9,974 nt of DNA from an uncultured Collinsella sp. (GTDB taxonomy: Bacteria > Actinomycetota > Coriobacteriia > Coriobacteriales > Coriobacteriaceae): contig USKV01000041.1 in NCBI GenBank assembly GCA_900555355.1, positions 1 through 9,974 of the forward strand, read 5' to 3'. A model generated the notes under the pieces. That model did not search any database. It was given only the letters and a program-made list of their open reading frames with translations, and had not been told where the DNA came from. Within the stretch, counting starts at the first letter, position 1; every line of letters begins with the position of its first letter. The position numbers were made by a program, and so were the translations under genes. Shown here one piece after another: positions 1 to 5,270 of the stretch.

Positions 1-43
1 TGACTACTCCGACAACGTCGATGTATTGGCAACGCCAGCGAGC

Positions 44-180
44 GGGCCACATTTGAGACAAGGTGACGTGAAACGAAAGGGCGCTGACCTTTTGGTCGCG
101 CCCTTGAAGTTGAACGTCAGATTGTCCAAATGCGGCCCGCGCAGCGTCGAGCCGTTACGCGGTTCGTAGAACCGCGTAAC
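44..180 (-). repeat. Composite hairpin repeat, copy A
   Basis: This is the first of two related intergenic elements; the other is at 4681-4820. It has three parts. Part one is a long imperfect hairpin at 44-138: 44-48 pairs with 134-138, 50-55 with 127-132, 57-61 with 122-126, 64-69 with 114-119, 77-84 with 98-105 and 86-89 with 94-97, with a TTTT loop at 90-93. Part two is a linker, GCAGCGTCGAG, at 141-151. Part three is a perfect 11-bp hairpin (154-164 with 170-180, loop CGTAG). The small hairpin starts 3 nt after the lysS stop codon on the minus strand. Neither hairpin is followed by a T run on either strand, so a simple intrinsic terminator is not obvious. The strand given is that of the preceding gene. 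Mobile-repeat, RNA 3'-end-structure and protein-site roles all remain possible. Confidence 0.8.
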
Positions 181-183
181 AAG

Positions 184-2148
184 TTAGTACATCTTTGCGC
201 CGGCAGGGATGGAAACGTCGAGCTGGATCAGGTTGAGGCGCTCCTCGCCCTCCTCCTCGTGGATGGCGCTGATGAGCATGCCGCAGCTGGGGATACCCAT
301 CATCTTGCGCGGAGGCAGGTTGGTGATGGCGAGCAGGGTCTTGCCGACCAGGTCCTCGGGCTCGTAGTAATCGTGAATACCGGAGAGGATGGTGCGGTCG
401 GTGCCGGTGCCGTCATCGAGCGTAAAGTTCAGCAGCTTCTTGGACTTCTTGACGGCCTCGCATGCCTTGACCTTCACGGCGCGGAAGTCGCTCTTGGAGA
501 AGGTATCGAAATCGACGAACTCCTCAAACAGCGGCTCGACGGCAATCTTGGAATAATCAACCGTGGGCTTGAGCGGCTTGACGAAGGGGCTCGCGGTGTT
601 GCCGGCCTCGGCAGCCTTGGCAGCAGCGGCACCGGACTGGAAACCCTTCTCGGGCTTCATGTGCGGGAACAGCAGCACGTCGCGGATGGAAGCCTGGTTG
701 GTGAGCAGCATGACCACGCGGTCGATACCGATGCCGATGCCGCCCGCGGGAGGCATACCGTACTCGAGGGCGCGCACGTAATCCTCGTCGTACTCCATGG
801 CCTCGTCGTCGCCGCCGGCCTTCTCGGCCATCTGGGCAGCGAAGCGCTCGGCCTGGTCGACCGGGTCGTTGAGCTCGGAGAACGCGTTCGCGTACTCGTG
901 GCCGGCGATGACCAGCTCAAAGCGATGGGTCAGGCGCGGGTCATCCTCAAAGCGCTTGGCAAGCGGGCTAACCTCGATGGGGTAATCGCACACGAAGGTG
1001 GGGTTGACGATGGTGTCCTCGCCCAGCTCGTCATAGATCTCGGCGATGATCTTGCCGGCGGTCCACTCGGGCTTGATCTCCAGGCCCTTCTCGCGTGCGG
1101 CGGCAGCAAGCTCCTCAACCGGCGTGTCGATGGTGACCTGCTTACCAATCACGTCGGAGACGATGTCGGTCATGGGGCGGCTTGCCCACTCACCGGACAG
1201 GTCGATAGTCTGGCCCTGGTACTCAATAACCTCGGGGTTGCCGATAGCCTTGTTAGCGGCCTTAATGACACCCTGGGCGAGCGCCTTCATGCCCTCGAGA
1301 TCGGAGAAGGCGCGGTAGGCCTCCATCGTGGTGAACTCGGGATTGTGGGTAAGGTCCATGCCCTCGTTGCGGAAGATACGACCGATTTCGAACACGCGCT
1401 CAAAGCCGCCGACGATGCAGCGCTTGAGGTGCAGCTCGGTGGCGATACGCAGGTAGCACTCCTGATCGAGCGCGTTGAAGTGCGTGATGAACGGCTTGGC
1501 AGTAGCTCCGCCCTGGATGGTCTGCAGGATGGGGGTCTCGACCTCCATGTAGCCATCGGACTCCATAAAGCGGCGGAAGGTGGAGAGAATCTGCGAGCGC
1601 TTGCGGAAGGTCTCGCGAACATCGTCGTTGGCAATCAAGTCGACATAGCGCTGACGATAGCGGGTCTCCTTGTCGGAGAGTCCGTGGAACTTCTCGGGCA
1701 GCGGGCGAACGGCCTTGGACAGCAGCGTCGCACTCTTAGGGGCAACGGAAAGCTGGCCACGCTTGGTGCGCACGACTACGCCGGACACGCCCAGGATATC
1801 GCCCAGGTCGAGTGCCTTGAGCGTGTTCCAGGCGGCCTCGTCCATATCGTTGATACGGCAGAACAGCTGGATCTCGCCAGTCGCGTCGCGCACGACGATG
1901 AACACGATCTTGCCCTGACCGCGCTTGGCGACCACACGGCCGCCGATCTTCACGACGTCCTCGGTGTCCTCGCCATCGGCGAGCTCGGCATACTTAGTCT
2001 CGATGTCGACGACGTAGTCCTCAATCTCGGAGTGCTCGGGATACGGGTTCTGGCCCGCCTCGAACAGGGAGGCACGCTTGGCCAGGCGGGTGGCGCGCTC
2101 GTCGTTGAGCGTCGATGCCTGATCGGCGGCGTTCTGGTTTTCTGCCAT
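184..2148 (-). CDS. lysS: Lysine--tRNA ligase (class II) with C-terminal tRNA-binding domain
   Basis: The enzyme charges tRNA-Lys with lysine, using ATP, in the cytoplasm. The 654-residue protein has an N-terminal OB-fold anticodon-binding domain (about 65-140) and a class II catalytic core (about 160-500). Motif 2 is seen as FRNEGMDLTHNPEF (259-272) and motif 3 as GGIGIGIDRV (469-478). Bacterial LysRS usually ends near residue 500. Here an Ala-rich linker (about 501-545) leads to a domain of about 110 residues resembling Trbp111/EMAP-II, with SKSDFRAVKV (551-560), LPPRKMMGIPSCGM (611-624) and a C-terminal IPAGAKMY. That domain is more familiar at the end of MetRS. The ATG at 2148 follows a strong SD (GAGGAGCT, 2153-2160). 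The gene is downstream of greA with a terminator-like hairpin in between, and is followed by composite hairpin repeat copy A. The LysRS assignment is very secure, and the extra domain is clear by motif. Confidence 0.98.
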   Translation of the reverse strand: MAENQNAADQASTLNDERATRLAKRASLFEAGQNPYPEHSEIEDYVVDIETKYAELADGEDTEDVVKIGGRVVAKRGQGKIVFIVVRDATGEIQLFCRINDMDEAAWNTLKALDLGDILGVSGVVVRTKRGQLSVAPKSATLLSKAVRPLPEKFHGLSDKETRYRQRYVDLIANDDVRETFRKRSQILSTFRRFMESDGYMEVETPILQTIQGGATAKPFITHFNALDQECYLRIATELHLKRCIVGGFERVFEIGRIFRNEGMDLTHNPEFTTMEAYRAFSDLEGMKALAQGVIKAANKAIGNPEVIEYQGQTIDLSGEWASRPMTDIVSDVIGKQVTIDTPVEELAAAAREKGLEIKPEWTAGKIIAEIYDELGEDTIVNPTFVCDYPIEVSPLAKRFEDDPRLTHRFELVIAGHEYANAFSELNDPVDQAERFAAQMAEKAGGDDEAMEYDEDYVRALEYGMPPAGGIGIGIDRVVMLLTNQASIRDVLLFPHMKPEKGFQSGAAAAKAAEAGNTASPFVKPLKPTVDYSKIAVEPLFEEFVDFDTFSKSDFRAVKVKACEAVKKSKKLLNFTLDDGTGTDRTILSGIHDYYEPEDLVGKTLLAITNLPPRKMMGIPSCGMLISAIHEEEGEERLNLIQLDVSIPAGAKMY

Positions 2149-2162
2149 AGTTAGCTCCTCAA

Positions 2163-2198
2163 ACTAAAACGCTCCCCAGGATTCGGTCCCAGGGAGCG
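2163..2198 (-). terminator. greA terminator / possible lysS attenuator
   Basis: On the minus strand, 2198-2187 pairs with 2181-2170 in a continuous 12-bp stem. It includes two G-T wobbles and closes a CCGAA loop. TTTTAGTTT follows directly (2169-2161). It lies 28 nt past the greA stop codon, and its T tract runs into the lysS ribosome binding site. It can therefore act as the greA terminator, as a lysS leader attenuator, or both. The sequence CGGTCCC at 2222-2216 (minus) can pair with GGGACCG at 2190-2184, which would disrupt the stem. Confidence 0.8.
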
Positions 2199-2226
2199 AA
2201 AACATACCTTTACGCGGGACCGTGGT

Positions 2227-2697
2227 CTAGCGTGCGATCTTGGCGATGGTGTAGATGCGGGTCTTGCCGGAAGGCGTAACGACCTCGACGGAGTCGCCCT
2301 CGCCATGACCAATGATGGCGTGGCCGACCGGAGACTCGTTGGAGATCTTGTGCTCGAGCGAGTTGGTCTCGGTGGTACCGACAAGCGTGACCTCCATGAC
2401 CTCACCGTTGGGATCAATCAACGAAACGGTGGAACCGATGGAGACGGTCAGATCACCCGTGGTGGCAGCAACCTGGGCGTTGGCGAGAATAGCCTGAATC
2501 TCGGCGATGCGAGCAGCATTCTGGGCCTGCTTGTCCTTGGCGGCATCGTACTCGGAGTTCTCCGAAAGGTCGCCGAACGCGCGGGCTTCCTTGATGTCCT
2601 CGACGATCTCCTTGGCGTAATCGCCCTCACGCCAAGCGAGCTCCTCGACGAGCTTCTGGCGGCCCTCAGCGGTCAGTACGATCTGGCTTGCGTCCAT
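2227..2697 (-). CDS. greA: Transcription elongation factor GreA
   Basis: GreA enters the secondary channel of RNA polymerase and stimulates cleavage of backtracked RNA, which rescues stalled elongation complexes. The 156-residue length is normal for the family. An N-terminal coiled-coil hairpin (about 1-75) carries the conserved tip GDLSENSEYDAAK (42-54), with the acidic residues D43 and E46 that act at the polymerase active site. The C-terminal FKBP-like domain (about 80-156) includes the conserved stretch ISNESPVGHAIIGHGEGD. The ATG at 2697 follows GGGGAGA (2711-2705). The gene stands between two terminators, so it is probably transcribed largely on its own, with possible read-through into lysS. 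A consensus TTGACA lies upstream at 2738-2733, but I could not find a convincing -10 hexamer at normal spacing. Confidence 0.97.
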   Translation of the reverse strand: MDASQIVLTAEGRQKLVEELAWREGDYAKEIVEDIKEARAFGDLSENSEYDAAKDKQAQNAARIAEIQAILANAQVAATTGDLTVSIGSTVSLIDPNGEVMEVTLVGTTETNSLEHKISNESPVGHAIIGHGEGDSVEVVTPSGKTRIYTIAKIAR

Positions 2698-2746
2698 ACG
2701 GATATCTCCCCAACTATGATGTAACGATCAACTGTCAACAAAAACG

Positions 2747-2779
2747 AAAAAGACCGGCTAGCCTGCGGGCAAGCCGGTC
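2747..2779 (-). terminator. Intrinsic terminator after tatA
   Basis: On the minus strand, GACCGGCT (2779-2772) pairs perfectly with AGCCGGTC (2759-2752). After one A-type mismatch, a further 3-bp stem (2770-2768 with 2763-2761) closes a 4-nt loop. A run of five T (2751-2747) follows, then CG and more T. It lies 25 nt after the tatA stop codon and upstream of greA, and separates the two transcription units. Confidence 0.92.
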
Positions 2780-2804
2780 AGGTGCTCACCCCAAAGGGAT
2801 GGGA

Positions 2805-3080
2805 CTACTCTGCGTCCGCGTCGCTGTCCTCTGCCTTCTTTTGCTTGGCAGCAGCGAGCTTGGCCTCGAGCTCTGCGATCTCCTTGTCCTCCTTGGACTC
2901 CTCGACCACAACGTCCTCGGCCTGCTTGGTTTCGCCCTTATCGTCGCCCTCCATACCCTCGCGGATATTCTTGACGGTAGAGCCGAGGGACTTACCGAGC
3001 TTCGGCAGGTTCTTAGGCCCAAAGATAATCAGGACAACAACGAGAATAATGATGAGCTCAGGAGCCTTCAGTCCAAACAT
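2805..3080 (-). CDS. tatA: Twin-arginine translocase subunit TatA/TatE
   Basis: TatA forms the pore-like assembly of the twin-arginine pathway, which exports folded proteins across the cytoplasmic membrane. The 91-residue protein has one short N-terminal membrane helix (about 8-20, [13 protein letters not shown]) and the diagnostic F20-G21-P22 hinge. An amphipathic helix follows ([20 protein letters not shown], 23-42). The tail is acidic and Glu/Lys/Ala-rich (about 45-91), partly helical and possibly coiled-coil. I chose the ATG at 3080 because GGAGG lies 5 nt upstream (3090-3086) and because any longer reading frame would run back through the tRNA gene and its terminator. No tatC is in the window. 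The acidic residue E8 in the 'PE' position occurs in both TatA and TatB proteins, so the exact subunit type rests on overall shape and length. The gene has its own promoter and terminator. Confidence 0.95.
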   Translation of the reverse strand: MFGLKAPELIIILVVVLIIFGPKNLPKLGKSLGSTVKNIREGMEGDDKGETKQAEDVVVEESKEDKEIAELEAKLAAAKQKKAEDSDADAE

Positions 3081-3116
3081 GTAGACCTCCACAATACAGC
3101 GAGACAAGCTCGAATG

Positions 3117-3145
3117 AGTATACCGCGGGTATCGCGGTATCACAA
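3117..3145 (-). promoter_or_regulatory. tatA promoter with palindrome in the spacer
   Basis: On the minus strand, TTGTGA (3145-3140) and TATACT (3122-3117) are separated by exactly 17 nt. They match 4/6 and 5/6 of the sigma-70 consensus. The spacer is almost filled by a perfect inverted repeat, ATACCGCG / CGCGGTAT, with a 5-nt centre (3140-3120). It overlaps the inner edges of both hexamers. The predicted transcription start is near 3110, giving tatA a leader of about 30 nt that carries its GGAGG. The palindrome could be a repressor operator, which is inference. Confidence 0.72.
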
Positions 3146-3153
3146 CAATAGCT

Positions 3154-3181
3154 AAAAAAAGGGACCGCAAGAAGCGGTCCC
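3154..3181 (-). terminator. Intrinsic terminator after tRNA-Pro
   Basis: On the minus strand, GGGACCGC (3181-3174) pairs perfectly with GCGGTCCC (3168-3161) around a TTCTT loop, followed by seven T (3160-3154). It lies 11 nt beyond the encoded CCA end of the tRNA and just before the tatA promoter. It is a textbook intrinsic terminator. Confidence 0.95.
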
Positions 3182-3192
3182 TCCTCATGCTC

Positions 3193-3269
3193 TGGTCGGG
3201 TTGACTGGATTTGAACCAGCGACCCCTGCGTCCCGAACGCAGTGCTCTACCAAACTGAGCCACAACCCG
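3193..3269 (-). tRNA. tRNA-Pro, anticodon CGG
   Basis: The minus strand folds as a standard cloverleaf. The acceptor stem is CGGGTTG / CAACCCG (7 bp). The D stem is GCTC / GAGC with an AGTTTGGTA loop. The anticodon stem is CTGCG / CGCAG around the loop TTCGGGA, which gives anticodon CGG for CCG (proline) codons. The T stem is GCTGG / CCAGT around TTCAAAT, followed by discriminator A at 3196. The 3' CCA is encoded (3195-3193). The C1-G72 first pair fits tRNA-Pro. A terminator follows directly, and the gene sits alone between ispE and tatA. Confidence 0.97.
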
Positions 3270-3280
3270 TTAGCTCGACT

Positions 3281-3310
3281 ATAGTAACAAAGATTTCCGT
3301 CGTGTGCCAG
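3281..3310 (-). promoter_or_regulatory. Possible tRNA-Pro promoter
   Basis: On the minus strand, CTGGCA (3310-3305) and TACTAT (3286-3281) lie 18 nt apart, each matching 4/6 of the sigma-70 consensus. An overlapping TATAGT (3283-3278) is a better -10 but leaves a spacer of about 21 nt. Transcription would start just upstream of the tRNA 5' end at 3269, as expected for a tRNA gene. Read-through from ispE is the alternative. Confidence 0.4.
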
Positions 3311-3318
3311 AGAAATTT

Positions 3319-4215
3319 TTACTTCTTTGGCGCTTCAATGCGAACCGTGTTGGAAACGAGCTCCGTTGCATAAGCCCACCAGCCGTTTTGTTGAGCGGCT
3401 GCCGCAAGATTGACTGCCGTTGTGGCGGTATCGCAGAGAGCAAACGAGCAGGCACCCGAACCGCACACGTTTACGGCAATGGTACCGTCCTGTGAACGAA
3501 GCCAGCCAAGCACCGTTTGAATCCGCGGCTCCATCTGCGCGGAAATGACACCCAGGTTGTTGTGAACGAGCGCGTAGGCCGCCTCTGCATCTCCCGAGCG
3601 AAGGGCAGATGCGATCGCTCCGGGCTTGTCCGCAGGCACTGGGGTCTCGTCAAAACGTCGATAGGCTTCAATTGTTGAAACGCTTGCCTCGCGCGGCTTG
3701 ACCAGCACGACGGGTGTCGCGGGTAGTGCGGGGTACTCGGTTGCCAGCACGTCTCCCCCACCCACGTAAAATGCAGGGCTGGCATGCAAAAAGAAGGGAA
3801 CGTCGGCGCCAATGCCGCGCGCGATGTTGTCCAGCGCGGAATCGGCACGATCGATACCCCACAGCTCTGCCAAGGCGACAATGACCGCCGCGGCATCCGT
3901 CGAAGGACCGCCCAGGCCGGCACACAACGGGATGCGCTTCTCGATCGTGATGCAGACATTGGCTTCACGACCATAATGCTCGGCCATAGCGAGCGCAGCA
4001 CGATACGCCGTATTCTTTTGCATGGGAAAGTCGGATGCCGGAATCGTCTGGACGGTCAGCGCCTGTGCCGGCGTAACCGTCACGGTATCGACAAGACCGA
4101 CGGCCGCCATCAGGGAATCGACCTTATGGTAGCCGCGGTCGTCACGCTCGGTATGAACCCCCAGATAGAGGTTGATCTTTGCCGGCGCGGAAAGGGTCAG
4201 GGACCAATCGGTCAC
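3319..4215 (-). CDS. ispE: 4-diphosphocytidyl-2-C-methyl-D-erythritol kinase (IspE)
   Basis: IspE phosphorylates 4-diphosphocytidyl-2-C-methylerythritol with ATP in the MEP pathway to isoprenoid precursors. The 298-residue length is typical. The N-terminal SAPAKINLYLGV (9-20) carries the conserved Lys (K13). The GHMP-kinase glycine loop is PLCAGLGGPSTDAA (96-109). GADVPFF (136-142) carries the catalytic Asp (D138). The third motif is CGSGACSFAL (251-260). The loop reads GGPSTDAA, where most family members have GGGSSDAA. The start is GTG at 4215, 2 nt after the veg stop codon. Its SD (GAGGAG) lies inside the end of veg, so the two genes are almost certainly cotranscribed and translationally coupled. 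The veg-ispE order is also seen in Bacillus-type genomes. No strong terminator follows. Confidence 0.97.
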   Translation of the reverse strand: MTDWSLTLSAPAKINLYLGVHTERDDRGYHKVDSLMAAVGLVDTVTVTPAQALTVQTIPASDFPMQKNTAYRAALAMAEHYGREANVCITIEKRIPLCAGLGGPSTDAAAVIVALAELWGIDRADSALDNIARGIGADVPFFLHASPAFYVGGGDVLATEYPALPATPVVLVKPREASVSTIEAYRRFDETPVPADKPGAIASALRSGDAEAAYALVHNNLGVISAQMEPRIQTVLGWLRSQDGTIAVNVCGSGACSFALCDTATTAVNLAAAAQQNGWWAYATELVSNTVRIEAPKK

Positions 4216-4217
4216 CG

Positions 4218-4514
4218 CTAGTGCTCCTCGAGCTGATTGCCGAGCGGGGTAAAAATGTGCTCGCCGCTCTCGGGGTCGAACAGCTCGACCTGGCCGGTGA
4301 GAACATCAATATACTGGTAGGACTGACGCGACTTGCGGCCACGGCGCTCGTCGACCTCGACGATAAAGACTGCCGGATGGACGCTCTTGATGGTGCCCAT
4401 GCGCTCGACGACGCGGGTGCGGCCCATGTTGGCCTTCACCTTAACGCGATCGCCCACCATATCGGTCAGCTTCTCGTGGATGTCGTCGACGTGATTGACT
4501 TCCATCTCTTCCAT
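4218..4514 (-). CDS. veg: Veg family protein
   Basis: This small protein is related to Bacillus subtilis Veg, a highly expressed protein linked there to biofilm-matrix regulation; its molecular activity is unsettled. With the ATG at 4514 it has 98 residues. The conserved part is VGDRVKVKANMGRTRVVERMGTI (residues 20-42 region), then HPAVFIVEVDE, SYQYIDVLTGQVELF (66-80) and a short acidic tail. This matches the Veg pattern 'G-R-KANGGR---ER-G---PSVF-VELD---SYSY-DVLT--VEL'. I chose ATG 4514 because GGAGG (4527-4523) is 8 nt upstream. The TTG at 4538 would lie upstream of that SD and has none of its own, so the longer 106-residue reading is unlikely. The stop codon is 2 nt from the ispE start. A promoter candidate is at 4611-4582. 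Confidence 0.92.
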   Translation of the reverse strand: MEEMEVNHVDDIHEKLTDMVGDRVKVKANMGRTRVVERMGTIKSVHPAVFIVEVDERRGRKSRQSYQYIDVLTGQVELFDPESGEHIFTPLGNQLEEH

Positions 4515-4522
4515 GAACAGGG

Positions 4523-4527
4523 CCTCC
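4523..4527 (-). promoter_or_regulatory. veg ribosome binding site
   Basis: GGAGG on the minus strand, 8 nt before the ATG at 4514. It decides the start codon, because the in-frame TTG at 4538 lies 5' of it. Confidence 0.85.
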
Positions 4528-4541
4528 AGAAGGTGCAATTC

Positions 4542-4561
4542 AAAAAGGGGATAATACCCCT
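4542..4561 (-). other. Small hairpin plus T run in the veg leader
   Basis: On the minus strand, AGGGG and CCCCT (4561-4557 and 4550-4546) flank a TATTAT centre, followed by T residues at 4545-4542. The 5-bp stem is short for a terminator. It could be a weak attenuator in the veg-ispE leader, a protein site, or chance. It lies between the promoter candidate and the GGAGG. Confidence 0.4.
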
Positions 4562-4581
4562 AAGATAGACAAAACTCTAAT

Positions 4582-4611
4582 ACTATAGCACCCTGTTGTG
4601 GCCATACGCAA
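4582..4611 (-). promoter_or_regulatory. veg-ispE promoter candidate
   Basis: On the minus strand, TTGCGT (4611-4606) and TATAGT (4587-4582) are separated by 18 nt. The -10 matches 5/6 of consensus and the -35 matches its three key TTG positions. Transcription would start near 4575, leaving a leader of about 60 nt before the veg ATG. The AT-rich context contrasts with the surrounding G+C-rich DNA. Confidence 0.6.
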
Positions 4612-4617
4612 GCGGCT

Positions 4618-4647
4618 AAAAAAGCCCGGTCCCAAATACGCACCAGA
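4618..4647 (-). terminator. Weak terminator candidate for rdgB-dtd
   Basis: On the minus strand, TCTGGT (4647-4642) can pair with ACCGGG (4630-4625), with two G-T wobbles and an 11-nt loop. After one C, six T follow (4623-4618). It lies after composite hairpin repeat copy B and before the veg promoter. The stem is weak, so the call is tentative. Confidence 0.4.
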
Positions 4648-4680
4648 TGGCAACCTCGCATGACCAGTTCACGTCAGCGA

Positions 4681-4820
4681 ACGACCACCATTCGAGCCAA
4701 GGTGTCGCGAAAGAGGAGCGACGCGTACTTTGGTACGCGAGCGACGGTTTGAGCGACAGATTGGCCGAATGGTGGCCGTGCAGCGTCGAGTAGTTACGCG
4801 GTTTGGTAAAACCGCGTAAC
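4681..4820 (-). repeat. Composite hairpin repeat, copy B
   Basis: This is the second copy of the element at 44-180, with the same order and orientation relative to the preceding minus-strand gene (here dtd). The long hairpin pairs 4681-4683 with 4777-4779, 4685-4694 with 4766-4775, 4696-4700 with 4761-4765, 4703-4708 with 4753-4758 and 4722-4728 with 4733-4739, around TTTG. The linker GCAGCGTCGAG (4780-4790) is identical to copy A. The small hairpin is 12 bp (4793-4804 with 4809-4820, loop GGTA) and begins at the base next to the dtd stop codon. Several stem pairs differ from copy A on both sides at once, which keeps the pairing intact. Confidence 0.8.
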
Positions 4821-5267
4821 CTAAAGGCTATCGGTGTCCAGAACGATGGTGAATGGGCCGTCGTTGACGAGGTCGACCTTCATGTCGGCGCCGAAGATGC
4901 CATGTGCTACGTGCTCGACGTCTTGGCGAACGAGCGTCAGGAAGTACTCGTAGAGCTCGTTGGCGACATCGGGGGCGCCAGCATCCGTAAACGATGGACG
5001 GCGGCCGTGACGGCAATCGGCGAACAGCGTGAACTGCGACACCACGAGCACCTCGCCGTCGACATCGGCAAGTGCCAGATTGGTCTTGCCGTTCTCGTCC
5101 TCGTTAATGCGCAAGCCCCGGAGCTTGCCCCACAGCTTATCGGCCTCGGCGCGCGTGTCGCCGTGGCCCACGCCCAGCAGCACCAGATAGCCGCGCCCAA
5201 TTTTGCCCACGCACTCGCCGTCGACCGTCACGCCGGCGTTGAGTACGCGCTGCACCACCGCACGCAC
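4821..5267 (-). CDS. dtd: D-aminoacyl-tRNA deacylase
   Basis: Dtd hydrolyses D-aminoacyl-tRNAs (and Gly-tRNA-Ala), which keeps D-amino acids out of proteins. It acts as a cytoplasmic homodimer. The 148-residue length is normal. The N-terminal MRAVVQRV is characteristic. The catalytic motif SQFTLFAD (77-84) contains the conserved Thr (T80), and NDGPFT (135-140) is the Gly-cisPro motif, usually written Nx[12 protein letters not shown] (89-96) lies between them. The start is GTG at 5267, 3 nt after the rdgB stop codon. Its SD (GAGGAG, 5279-5274) lies in the last codons of rdgB, which implies cotranscription and translational coupling. Composite hairpin repeat copy B begins immediately after the stop codon. 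Confidence 0.97.
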   Translation of the reverse strand: MRAVVQRVLNAGVTVDGECVGKIGRGYLVLLGVGHGDTRAEADKLWGKLRGLRINEDENGKTNLALADVDGEVLVVSQFTLFADCRHGRRPSFTDAGAPDVANELYEYFLTLVRQDVEHVAHGIFGADMKVDLVNDGPFTIVLDTDSL

Positions 5268-5270
5268 GGC

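Noticed and set aside
130..2154. A 674-codon plus-strand open frame covering lysS
   Set aside because: It is the antisense shadow of lysS. The translation is low-complexity Leu/Gly/Val/Asp without motifs, as expected opposite G/C-ending codons.
2710..2738. Consensus TTGACA (minus 2738-2733) as a greA promoter
   Set aside because: At 16-17 nt spacing the -10 would be TAGTTG or AGTTGG. A better CATAGT is only 14 nt away and would put the start inside the SD.
3081..3263. Upstream extension of the tatA reading frame by 61 codons
   Set aside because: It would translate through the tRNA-Pro gene, its terminator and the tatA promoter, and lacks an SD.
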